Shown here: positions 1-10,784 of the stretch, piece after piece
How positions within the stretch are numbered: position 1 is the first letter of the stretch
How the letters are laid out: each line of letters begins with the position of its first letter
Origin: Blasia pusilla
Taxonomy: Eukaryota; Marchantiophyta; Marchantiopsida; Blasiales
NCBI GenBank assembly: GCA_050084515.1
Contig: CM114272.1
Location: forward strand, 46,004,001-46,068,000
Reading direction: 5' to 3'
DNA length: 64,000 nucleotides
The notes under the pieces: model-generated
Seen by the model: the letters and a program-made list of their open reading frames with translations, nothing else
Told to the model about the DNA's origin: nothing
Database searches by the model: none
Translations under genes and position numbers: made by a program

Positions 1-885
1 GTGGCAAGCAATCACAAGCTGGAAACTTCTTCCAAAGGTGAAGTTCATCTAAATCTGAAAGGTTGTAGAGAATTACTTCTCAAAAATGTCCTTTATATTC
101 CTGAGATAGGAAAAAATCTGATCTCTGTGAAAGTCTTAGCAAGTGAGGGTTTCAAAGTGTTGTTTACAGATGATCATTGCATTATTTTTTATCATGATAC
201 AACTGAAATCGGAAAAGCTTCGATTGTGAACAATCAGCTTTATAAACTTCATACAACACATGTTGATGAAGAATCAGCCAACATTGGATCTGAAGAAAAT
301 TCTTTAGACATTTGGCATAGGCGACTAGCACATCTGGGAATTCAGAATATGAGGAAACTCCAGAAGATGGTTGTTGGATTCCATTTACAACCTGATAGTT
401 CAGAATTCTTTTGTGAAGGTTGTATAGAAGGGAAACAGAGTAGAACTTCTATACCTAAGAAGTCCAAAACTAGAGTAGGAGAAAAGCTTGAGCTCATCCA
501 CTCTGATGTGTGTGGACCGATGAAAGTAGCATCTCACGGAGGTGCAAAATACTTTGTTTCTTTCACTGATGACAAGTCAAGAAGGACGTTTGTCTACTTG
601 ATGAAGACAAAGGATGAAGTCTTGGACAGATTTCAGCACTTTGTCAATGAGGTTGAGAATGAGCTTGGCCTGAAAGTGAAAGTGCTTAGAACTGATGGAG
701 GTGGAGAATACATCAACAAACAGTTCAAAGATTTCTTATCTCAAAAGGGAATCAAGAGTCAAGTTACTGCAAGGAGCAGTCCAGAGCAGAATGGAGCAGC
801 TGAAAGATTGAATAGGACATTGGTTGAAAGAACCAGGTCCATGCTCTCCACAGCAAACCTTGGTCGAGAATTTTGGGAGAAGCCT
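1..885 (+). CDS. copia polyprotein part 1: protease end, GAG-pre-integrase, integrase core
   Basis: The frame is open at the left edge, so the first GTG is not a real start. Residues 1-60 resemble the C-terminal part of a copia protease domain. A zinc-binding GAG-pre-integrase domain follows with H106, H111, C138 and C141. The integrase core shows D169 (in HSD), D232 (in RTDGG) and E268, with 35 residues between the last two, which is the D,D35E pattern. After FWEKPN the expected reading moves from frame 1 to frame 2 at about base 885, so integrase and reverse transcriptase are now in different frames. This frame stops at 966, but its last 25 or so codons are out of register. In the element the polyprotein would be cut by its own protease; integrase inserts the cDNA. 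Confidence 0.9.
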
Positions 886-3109
886 AACTACTGCCAACTA
901 CTTGAAGAATTTGAGTCCTTCAACAGCATTGGACAACTTGACACCAGAGGAAGCATGGAGTGGTAAGAAACCAGATCTCTCTCACCTGAAAGTTTTCGGG
1001 TGTTATGCTTATGCTTTGATTCCAAAGGAGAAAAGAACAAAGCTAGACTCCAAATCGGAGAAATGCATATTCTTAGGGTATGAACCTGGATGTAAAGGGT
1101 ACAGACTCTTCAATCCAAGCACTAAGAAAGAAATCAGAAGTAGGGATGTCTATTTCAATGAGAAAGATCTTGGTAGCAGCATTACTAGCACTGCAGAAGT
1201 CAGTTTTGAAAAGGAGTTGACATTCTTTAAAGATATCAAGGTTGAAGAAAATGATGAGGTTGATAAATCTCCAAGGAGATCATCTCCAACCAGATTTTCC
1301 GTAAGGAGAAAGCCTGATGTAGAAACATCAGAAGTACCATTAGAGAGTACCGATAGTTATCTTACAGGCACAGAGCAACAACCTCCAGTTCGAAAATCAA
1401 CAAGGACATCCAAAATTCCAATTCGACTTGGGATAAGTCTTGGAAAAGGTGAGACTGACCAGCAAGAAGAAAGATTCACAGAGGAATCGCATCTGGCTGA
1501 AGTGTGTTACCAAGCCCTTGATAATGCAGGTTGTACATCAGGAATGTTAGAGGCTGATGAACCGCTAAGTCTTGAAGAAGCTCTCACTAGAGATGATGCC
1601 ATCCAGTGGGAGCAAGCGGTACATGAAGAGATGGGATCTCTCCAAAGCAATCAGACTTTTGAGTTGGTGAATTTGCCCCCCATGAGGAAGGCAATCGGTT
1701 GCAAGTGGGTCTTCAAAGTGAAAAGAGGACCTAAGAATGAGGTGGTCAAGTATAAAGCTCGACTAGTTGCTAAAGGCTACAGTCAGATTGAAGGACTTGA
1801 CTATGCAGAAACTTTTGCTCCTGTAGCAAAATTTACTTCCATAAGAAGCTTGCTAGCATTAGCGGCAAAGCATAATTGGGAGATACATCAAATGGATGTA
1901 AAAACCGCCTTCCTCCATGGAGAATTGCATGAGGAGATTTACATGCAACAACCAGAAGGTTTCAAGGATGGAGACAAGGTATGGTTGCTGAAGAAAGCCT
2001 TGTATGGACTCAAGCAAGCGTCAAGACTCTGGTATGAGAAAATTGACGGTTATTTTCAGAAGTTGGGTTTTCACAAGAATAGGGCAGATCCTAGTGTTTA
2101 TCACATGTTAAATATTGTGGTTCACATAGCACTGTATGTAGATGATTTGTTACTCCTCTGTGAAGACCTGAAAACTATGCACAGGCTGAAGCGTGGACTG
2201 AGTGAAGCTTTTGAAATGGTTGATCTAGGAGAAGTAAATTATTTACTCGGAATACAAATCACTAGAAATAGAGATGTTGGTTGGATCAAGATGAGCCAAA
2301 CCAAGTATGTGAAGAATGTCATCAATCGTTTTTCTATGGGTGATTGTAATCCAGTAGGGACACCCATGGAGGTAGGAATCAAGCTTACCAAGGAAATGTG
2401 TCCTCAAACTGAATTGGAGATGAATGATATGGCTAACATACCATATCAGAATGCAGTGGGCTGCATTATGTATGCAATGGTTGCCACAAGGCCAGACCTT
2501 GCATACACAGTGGGAGTTTTGAGCAGGTTCATGCACAACCCTGGCTTGCAACATTGGCAAGCTGTCAAGCGTGTGATGAGATACCTGAAAGGCACTCACG
2601 ACTTTTGCCTCACATATATCAAAGAGGCAGAAGTAGATCTAATTGGTTACAGTGACGCTGATTGGGCAGGAGATCTAGACAATAGACAATCTACTTCTTC
2701 ATATTGCTACTTGCTGTGTGGAGGAGCTATTAGTTGGAGCAGCAAGAGACAATCCACCGTAGCACTTTCCACATGTGAAGCAGAATACATGGCCCTAACA
2801 CATGCTGCCAAGGAGGCAATATGGCTTAGACGCCTCCTTGATGGTTTTGGGTGCCATCAAGCAAGACCTACAAAAGTGTATGCTGATAATCGGGGCAGTA
2901 TTGATCTAACCAAGAATCCGATACACCATGCAAGGACAAAGCACATTGATATACAACATCACTTTATACGGGAAAAGGTTGGAGTGGAAATTGAATTAGA
3001 ACACTGTGCAACAGAGGACATGGCAGCTGACGTGTTCACAAAATCTCTCACCAAGGTTAAACACCTAAGGTGCATGGAGTTAATTGGAATACACCTGAAC
3101 TCACGTTGA
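886..3109 (+). CDS. copia polyprotein part 2: integrase end, reverse transcriptase, RNase H
   Basis: The open frame technically starts at 824, but meaningful similarity begins at about 886 with the integrase C-terminal region (TPEEAWSGKKPDLSHLKVFG). The reverse transcriptase follows (about 1590-2330): the CKWVFKVKR block, the QMDVKTAFLHGEL block, the ALYGLKQASRLWYEK block, and the catalytic YVDD at about 2137. RNase H follows with SDADWAGD at about 2650, the SSKRQSTVALSTCEAEYMAL block, and a C-terminal ADVFTKSL. It ends at the TGA 3107-3109. There is no internal stop over about 740 codons, so apart from the frameshift near 885 the enzyme region looks undamaged. Confidence 0.93.
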
Positions 3110-3116
3110 GTGGGAG

Positions 3117-3797
3117 TGTTGAAATTGCAACTGTAAGATCAGGAGCAAAAAAATCTGTTTTTTACTATGAAAAGTTACTTTTTCTATCTATAGGTAAAAT
3201 TCTATTTTTAAGTTTATTAACTAGACCTTTAGGTTTTCGCAATAGTTTTTTTAGTCTTAGTTAAAAACCTTTAGGGTTACATAATAGCCTCCTTTAGCCT
3301 TAGTTAAAGACTTTTAGGGTTTAAGATAGCCAGGGCTATCCTATAAGAGCAAGAGGCTTACCAGAGCACTCTTATTCTCTTCTCTACTTTCCCCAGCTCC
3401 TGGACCTGCGAACTTCAGTATTGCTGCCCCTCAGCTTGGGTGGCTGACCTGTTGTGATAGAAGGAGTTGATGTTTTGGAGGACCTGCTGCTGGAGGAGAT
3501 AGTGTGCTGCTTGAAAAGGCATCAATAGTGTAGAGAGTCTCTTCTTCCTATAGGGAGGAAGTTTATGAGTAGTAGATCAATCAGATCTCTCTCATGTTTT
3601 TGTAAGTACAGAGTTTCCTTTCCTATTTGACGTCTGAGAAGCTATTCCATGTATCTGTAATCTGCTGTAACTTCTTGGAGCTTGGAGAAACAAATTAGCT
3701 TTGTAATCAAAGTCAGTATTTGTTTACTCCTGTTTTTTCTTTAATTATCCACCATAGAATGTCTCTTGAAATATATCCACAATACTAGGTTTGAACA
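3117..3797 (+). repeat. 3' LTR of the copia element
   Basis: A purine-rich stretch (GAGTGGGAG) just before 3117 is the likely polypurine tract, followed by a TGTTGAAATTGC start. The right end is less certain. TTGAACA ending at 3797 is a rough inverse of the TGTTGAA start, but an end at 3781 (CCACA) is also possible. No second copy is in the window to fix the length. The interior is AT-rich and has no coding potential. Confidence 0.65.
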
Positions 3798-4089
3798 ACT
3801 GCACGCATCTTCAATCTGAAGTATCATTCAATCGAGGCTCATCAGGACTTCTACATAATGAACCCTAAACATTGCAGACAAGAAACTTTCATTTGAAATG
3901 GCAGCAAGGACATGGGCATCCTCAACCAAAATTCTTGTCTCCATAAATAAATAAATATGAACTTCACTAGCTCCTTGATGTTAGATACCAAGAGTGGACC
4001 ATTCCAGTTTGTAGCTTGTACTAGATATAGAAATCTCTATTATTGGTAACTCGGAAAGTGTACCTACAAGCCTCTTGTGTTCAACACAC
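3798..4089 (-). other. partial intron 7 of the oligopeptidase gene
   Basis: This stretch follows the GT donor of exon 7 on the minus strand and runs to the copia LTR. No exon-like sequence was seen in it. The simplest reading is that the retrotransposon landed in intron 7 and the remaining exons lie to the left of the window. Confidence 0.6.
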
Positions 4090-7000
4090 CTTTCACAGCA
4101 GGGTCCCATGATGTGCTACGGAGTTGCTCGAGAAGATCCTCGGCTCTCTCAAGTGTAGCCATCTTCATGGCCATGCTTACCTAAACAGAAAATTTCAAAC
4201 CACACCAATCCACTGAGAACCACACTGGAAGAAGTAGCAAAGATTTCAGATTTTACTCGCAAATGAGCACCCTCAGAAATAACACTGAAAGACATCTTTC
4301 CACATCAATTATTCACTCCTCTTCATGGCTCTTTGCCATCAACTGTGCTAAGAATAGTGCACACCATAGACCAAAAGTTCAAGAGCAATTCCAATTGCTC
4401 ACTGACTTATACATCCAACCAGTGTGTGGCCCTTGAGAGCTGTCGGGAGAGAGTAATTATCAAACACGTGTGTAGGACACATGGATAGGTTAGATTGATA
4501 GAAAAAAAATGTGAGTGCTTGTAAGGGCCATAATGATTGCTTATCAGAGATGTTGCTTAAAACACAATTGCAAAATCCTTAAAATAGAAAACACATTCAC
4601 AAAAGCATCAGAAGCTTTTACCTGAATGCTGTGAGGATTTTCTCAAGAGATTAGATCCAGTGGCTCACCTCAGCATGATTCTTGAATCCCAAAAGCTCAG
4701 CTTTCTCTTGTCGCAACTGCAAGGTCTTCTCAATAATTAGAGTGTTGTCCAAATCTCCACTAGATGCTCTAGTGAGGTAAGCTCTGTACAGTTCCTCCCT
4801 TAGATCTCGATTGCGAACATGTTGCATGACTGGCATGTAACTGGGTGCGTCTAAAGTAATAACCCATGGGCCTTTCTCTGCGGTAGCACCTTCATGACCC
4901 TGGAAATCAAAACCCAACTCAATATAAAAAATCAAACTAGCAAACAAAGGTCCCACTAAAGAAAACTCAAATTGGAAGGCAAGAAACTCAATTTGGAAGG
5001 CAGGAATCTACAGCATCCAAGAAAACAGGACAGGTCCATTGCAAGAGAGAGCCCCAAGAGGTCAATATATTGGAAGGGGACCAAATCTTAATTGCATGTA
5101 AAACAATGGGACACTCGCATCCAGAGCCAAGTAAGCAAACAATCAACAGGATCCTCACCCACTGGAGTCACGATCAAATTCAAACAAAGTGCATGCATGG
5201 ACAACTAGATAAAGTTTAACAGCAATTCCCAGCACAAGCTGTGAGATGCATACAACTCTAGACAAAAGATCTTCAGTTTTGACCTTAAGAGCTGCAGTTT
5301 GAGCAGCAAGACCCAGTGCAGTGGGTGGCAGCCCCTCAATGTCCTTTGGATCTGTGATCAGCTTTTGAAACTTCTTGGTAGCATCTAGCACATTTTCACT
5401 GAATTTTGTTGACAGTTGCTCAAGCTCCTGCAAGAAAAAAGGGAAAGATTGATTGAAACCAGTGAAGGGTGCTATGTGACAAAAGAAATCACATTTATTA
5501 CCCGTTTCAAATTGAAGGACAGCTAACCATCAAAAGAGGCTGCAATATGAAGCCTTGTACTCATTTCCTTTCAAGTTCCTGAAAGCTTTCAATTATTGTT
5601 GCGACCACATTTTACCAATCTGCTCAGAGTGCAGTAATATTCAGTCGTTGGATACTCTCAGACTTGATCACACTGACCAGTGAAAAACAGTAGAATCAGG
5701 CTTTTCAGGCTCATGCAAAAGTTGATGAAAAGTATAAAAACACACAGGGCACAATCTTTTGTAGTCCGACTTATCCTGGTTCTGTAGCCAGATTGGATTT
5801 TAAAGCAATTTCTTTCATGTCAAAAGATGAATGAACCATCAACACTAAAAGTGAGTGTTCGTTGTCTCAAAATACCTGCTGAATTTCATTGAAGCGTGTC
5901 CTCGACTCTCCCTCCAATCCTACACCATTAAGTGTAGCCTCCTTCAGCTCCCCTGTTCATTCAAAGCCCCACTGTCAATATTAGCTCAAATAGCTCTTAC
6001 ACACACATCAGCATGAAACGTAGTTCTTACTTAACAAAATGATGCTATTTTTTTGTCGACAAATCCTTCAATCAATTCTTTCAATCAAGATACCTAGGTA
6101 AGGCAATCAAGCGGGACGCAACTAGCGTGAATGCACATAAAGGCTGTGTAGGGATCAGGTGCCATCCAAGTTACCGTCCACAATTCGTTGTTGGGCTTCA
6201 CTCAGTGTGCCCCAGACAGGACCCTCACGTATAGCTTTAAATGCTTCGTATATTGGCTTGCTCTGACCCAGCCTCAGAGAGAATGCAACTCTGTTCGGCT
6301 GCAAGAAATAAAACCAGGGAATCAGAGTCCTGAATCCGGAGTACCATACCACCAAAACTTGGCAAATACTGTTATCACAGAGAGAACGGAAATAAATCTG
6401 TCTGGAGAAACTGGTCCGAGTTCCTGCTAGCAAAAATCAAACTTTTAGTAGCTAGATGTGGGCCACAGGAAATACAGTCGTTACTTGTGTAGTCAATTCA
6501 GATCGAAAAAGCTTATAACTGAAGCACGACATTGCCCAACGCTATTCTCCACATTGCTCGACTGACATGGACAATGTCTCAATGAATCGAACCTTCTGGA
6601 AATAGATTGTACCTGCACTTCTTCAACGGCTGTTCTCAACTCTGGAGAATCTTTAACTGCCTTTAGGTGGCTCACAGTACCCCACGCCACTGATAATCTG
6701 TCAACTATCTTTTCGAGTGGTTCTACAAGGCCGGGCCATGTTGGCTGCACGTTCTCCTCAAGTTCTACAAGCTCCTTCTCCTGGAACCCAAAACCAAGAA
6801 TGATGGAGACGTTGGGAAGTAAAGGCCCCACAAACTCCAAAGAGCTGCTGGCAACTCTATACTCTTAAATAGCCATACAGGGAACAATTCGAGTTTCCTT
6901 AAAGCACAAGCAGCGATCTGGAAACGCATTTTATTAACGCATCCAATGCCCATACTACTTCTTCATTCCCATTCTCTGGGCCAATTATCCTTAGTCTTCT

Positions 7001-7888
7001 CCCCAGGATCAAGATTAAAACAAGGCATTATAAGATTCCGCTGTCCACGGGAACAGAGACTATCGAATACAATGCGCAAGATGAATACGGACCGTAATCA
7101 CAAATACACCAGCCATGCAAATAATGAAGCTCAAATATACAATTTCTCATTCATATTAACGCGGTTCCAGGAGTCACTAATTTCCAGTCTCCTATACAAT
7201 CCATGGAATCGACAAAATGGGAGATAGGATACGGCTACCACAGTGTAATCAATCCTCGCCAATGAGTATTCCAAATCCAAGACTCCCAAGCCACACGAAA
7301 CATTAACCATCACACTACGACGATCCCCAAGACGGGTTTAAGGATTAAAGTTAAGACCAAGTCTTCCAGAAGGGCTCGTATGCCGGGAATGACATGCGAG
7401 GCCTCCACGGCGTCGAACAAAGGATAAACCGCATCTTCCAGCAAAGGGTTTCCTTTATCCGTAGTCTCCACCTTGTCTTCAGTTACCGTAGCCATACACC
7501 TAGCCCTGGCACCGGCTCCTGATACAAAACCACTAGTTCCCCTTCTCTCCCAATCCTCACTCGACCAAACCACGTTTCTCCGCTCCGCTCTTCCACCTAA
7601 AAAGCCGCCCCTCGCTCGATCGCTTCCATTCCAACCCCACGCTGCTCGCACTCGCTCTCGGTCTCCACTATCTGTGTAGCCTCCGCACCGCACGGCGCGC
7701 AGCTTGAATTGCAGCTCGCTGCAGCGCCGATCCGACGGGCGGGCGGAAACCGACGCTACGGCAGACGCGCAACTTCCGTGGTGGAAGAATTTGAGCAGCA
7801 GAGGCCGCGACTTCGAGAGCGAGAAAGGCACAAGCCTCGTTTGCTGCTGGACAGGCAATGCAAGAACCCCCGCTGCCATATTCATCAA
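4090..7888 (-). CDS. OOP: organellar oligopeptidase A-type metallopeptidase (M3 family), N-terminal seven exons
   Basis: Exons on the minus strand: 7358-7888, 6613-6780, 6175-6298, 5876-5952, 5284-5427, 4669-4899, 4090-4180. Together they encode about 455 residues that join in frame and follow the plant thimet-type oligopeptidase family (organellar oligopeptidase and its cytosolic paralogue). Recognisable blocks are VEPLEKIVDRLSVAWG (exon 2), RLGQSKPIYEAFKAIRE (exon 3), KFSENVLDATKKFQKLITD (exon 5) and WVITLDAPSYMPVMQH (exon 6). These enzymes degrade short peptides, including cleaved transit peptides, in chloroplasts and mitochondria. The first 131 residues are rich in Ser and Arg with few acidic residues at the start, as in a transit peptide; M132 (MATVTEDK) might start a cytosolic form. 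The HExxH zinc site and the C-terminal half of roughly 340 residues are absent from the window, beyond the copia insertion. Most introns are GT-AG; the donors of exons 1 (GTCTTA) and 5 (GTCAAA) are weak. Whether the gene still works is unknown. Confidence 0.85.
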
Positions 7889-8330
7889 CGCGTTCTTATT
7901 AAACAGCCGGGCTTACCGAGCCTTCTCCGTGCACACTGCACTACAGCACTAGTCTGTACTGTACCCAAGGAGAGACGCACTTCCGTGTTGTTGTCCAGGC
8001 AGCCGGAACGGCCTGCCCCCCAGGGTCCGGTCCCCCTGCCCGTGCCCGCCCGGCCCTAGCGACTTGGCTTTCCTACGGACCACGGCGTGCCTTCCCTTGC
8101 TCGTGGAAGTTCCGGCCCTCGCCACGGACAAGCCTCCCTTTCCCGGGAACAGGAAACGCGCGTCCCTGTTCCAGCGTTATCCTACAGCCTACGAAGGTCT
8201 TCATCCTACGGGCCCGAGGACAATTTCGCATATCGTTTATTGGCCGTATATTATACTAACGTGGGTCCCATTTAAAGTAAGGAAATATACGTGATAATGT
8301 AAAAATAGTAAGTCCAAAGGACTTCCATCT
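7889..8330 (-). promoter_or_regulatory. probable 5' UTR and promoter region of the oligopeptidase gene
   Basis: This stretch upstream of the first ATG is clearly richer in G+C than its surroundings up to about 8220 and then turns AT-rich. No convincing TATA box was recognised. The overlapping short open frames on both strands look like by-products of the GC content. The call rests on position alone. Confidence 0.4.
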
Positions 8331-9326
8331 CACCTACTCCGGATTTTATCATATGTATGGAAGGATTCCATACTTGCATCCCAATTGGCTTCATGTGGTG
8401 TCTATCCAACAAGTATGCGGCCCTAGATTCGTCTTATTGAAGTAAATGTTGTGGACATAAGGGCCAAAGGGCCAAACAATTACTAAGCAACACGAACGGT
8501 CGCTCGAAATCCTTTGCAAAAGTACCACGAATTTGAAAAGTGAAAACCATAGTGGCCAACCCAATAGGAGATCTTGCTAGACATAGATTCTCATACTCGG
8601 TTGTCATAGAGTATTGTAAAAGACGTAATAAAGAATTGTAAGTAAGGAGGACATGCAAGTGTCCATCATAAAAATATGTACTTAGTTGAACCACCTGCAA
8701 TAGTCATTTTTTTCACTTATGTTACCAATTAAGAACTCGCAAATCTCCCGTGCTTCTTCGAAACATCCATATCAACTGATATACACTGTTGCAACAACAG
8801 GAGAGAGTATACAAATGACTCTAAATGTGTGTGATCTTCGATCAATCCTAGCCCACTCTTCAAGACAGAATTCTGACCAATACATATAAGTTGCACTATA
8901 TCACTGATCCCAACATGGGTTTGATCCTAAGGAAGATGAGCTCTGAATGAGCTTCATCCGAAGTATACCCCCTTTGGCACATCCATGGGTGACTTATGCA
9001 GGTAGATTACCTCCCTCCTAGCAAGTCATTAATGACGTGGAGTACACCAAGTACTAACTCCCTAAAAATTATACATGTGGTCACCTCATGAGACCAACTA
9101 CCGACTAACTCTTGATCGTGTAGGCCCAAGTGGCTCCACACATGGATGGAAGGGTCAACCTCTCCAAGGTTGCTATCCTTATAAAAATAAAGGTGACCTA
9201 CAGTCATAAGTCACCTCCTAAGAGCAGGTCACATATGACCTCTCAAAATGGGGAAGTACAAGATCCCTCTAAGGCCTCGATATTATCTCGCCCTACGCCT
9301 CATCTAAAATGATAGTTATCGTGTGA
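8331..9326. other. gene-free flank; right edge is B-like tandem repeat debris
   Basis: No gene, LTR or RNA was recognised in most of this stretch. The last 80 or so bases before 9327 (the CCTACGCCTCATCT block) match the unit at about 58490-58545 on the other side of the family A element. The big gypsy element therefore landed inside a tandemly repeated, B-related sequence. Confidence 0.5.
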
Positions 9327-9331
9327 ACATA
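9327..9331. repeat. left 5-bp target site duplication (ACATA) of gypsy A-
   Basis: ACATA directly precedes the LTR edge TGTAATG at 9332. The same five bases follow the other LTR at 58277-58281. This ties together the two ends of one element about 49 kb apart. Confidence 0.85.
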
Positions 9332-10741
9332 TGTAATGTACAAGAAGTATAATTACATATGAGTTTTTTACAGTAATTTAGTGAGTTCAATCCCCAAGAG
9401 GATCATGATTATGTGGAAAGAGAGGTCAAGATGTCGTTTATCTTGCAATAGTTTTAATTAAGTGTGTATAATTCAGATTCAATGACTTATCAATGTCTTC
9501 ATATCTCTCTTAGTACCAAGATTTCTTTCCTCTATTCTCTCTAGTGGAGTTGAAATCACACTCAAGTAGATCTTCACTCAAAATCAAAGAACCTCACAAA
9601 GACCTCAACAAGAAGTTGGATTCTCCTACTTTCGGAACTCAATCCGTCTAGGCATGCTACTCTCTATCGAACACATTTCTTACAACTCCGTGTTGATTAT
9701 TCTATTGATGAAAAGGTTCTCCTAATTCACTCTTCACTCTGCAGACCCAATGAGAATACTCAAATATATGTATCGCACATCAGAATGAAGAAATGAGTAC
9801 TTTACTACTCCATCAAGAATGAGAAAGCTTCAAAGTGTATACAAGCGTGAGAGGGTACTACTCCCTTGCTCGGACCATTCCTACAGCATAAGGACTTCGT
9901 GAAAGAATGATGAGGATAGCTACTTTCATGCTTCTTAAATATTCTCCGAAGTAGGAGTGGTTCTAAGGATTTGAAGCGTTCTTGAGGAATATGGTGTCTC
10001 TTCAACATTTGTAACTACCTAGATCTATAGTGCTCTTTTCTCTTCCTATGATCCCTTTGAATCCGCTGAGCATAACTATTCTAACTTCCTATTTGATACA
10101 AAAAGTCGTGCCTCTTCCTAGTCTAACTGTTCTAACGGTGTGCCGCTTGAAATCACTTCAAGTCTTAGCTTCTCTTTGTCGCGAAGTCTGGACCTCTTTT
10201 GCTTCCTTTGAGGACGAAGCTCTTTCTCTGAAGCGCTCCATTCTTTAGCTCTTATTCCAGTTTCTTCGTTTCTAACGGTGTGCCGCTTGAAATCACTTCG
10301 AGTCTTAGCTTCTCTTTGTTGCGAAGTCTGGACCTCTTTTGCTTCCTTTGAGGACGAAGCTCTTTCTCTTAAGCGCTCCATTCTTTAGCTCTTATTCCAG
10401 TTTCTTCGTGCTTCGTTCAAGAGCGAAGTACCTCTTCCTCTTCTTCTTCATCATGCTTCGTTCAAGAGCAAAGCACTTCATAAATAGGTTCTTAATAAGG
10501 CTTCGTTGTCTTTTCCAAGCTTCACTCTTAGTCTTTAGACTTCGTTACTGCATTTCCATCACCTCTAAGGCAAATCCTTGATTATCTACCTCTCTGCCTT
10601 GTCTAGGAGCTTCGTGATTTCTTTCAATATTACTCATTCTTCTACTACACAAACGTAATATCCAAAATCATTATGTATACACAAGTTTTCTTCAAATAAA
10701 AAGCTCTAAATCTTCAAAAGTACAAAATTGTGGGTATCACA
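9332..10741 (-). repeat. 3' LTR of gypsy A- (1410 bp)
   Basis: In element sense it begins TGTGATACCC at 10741 and ends CATTACA at 9332. It matches the 5' LTR at 57010-58276 closely along its length. It is 143 bp longer because a 140-bp segment rich in CTTCG/CGAAG is duplicated in tandem (10133-10272 and 10273-10412). The duplication seems to be private to this copy. Confidence 0.9.
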
Positions 10742-10757
10742 TATCCCCTCCCTCAAA
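10742..10757 (-). other. polypurine tract of gypsy A-
   Basis: On the minus strand the bases read TTTGAGGGAGGGGATA immediately before the LTR start. The same tract precedes the LTR of A+ at 54072-54087. Such tracts prime plus-strand DNA synthesis. Confidence 0.85.
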
Positions 10758-10784
10758 TGTGAGCCATCTCGGCGAACACTTCAT

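Larger units (their letters stand above)
1..3797 (+). mobile_element. Ty1/copia LTR retrotransposon, 5' end outside window
   Basis: The order protease end, GAG-pre-integrase, integrase, reverse transcriptase, RNase H, purine-rich tract, LTR is that of a Ty1/copia element on the plus strand. The 5' LTR, primer site and gag lie to the left of the window. The polyprotein is nearly intact apart from one frameshift near 885, so the insertion is probably fairly young. It lies antisense to the oligopeptidase gene whose exon 7 begins about 300 bp beyond its LTR. Because the left junction is missing, the target duplication cannot be checked. Confidence 0.9.

Noticed and set aside
4651-4668. Extension of oligopeptidase exon 6 to the stop at 4651
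   Set aside because: A GT donor after AE(V) and the family pattern show that the last codons are intron.
7473-8294. Plus-strand open frames over exon 1 and upstream of the oligopeptidase gene
   Set aside because: They overlap the coding exon or a GC-rich leader, have no domain and are mirror frames.
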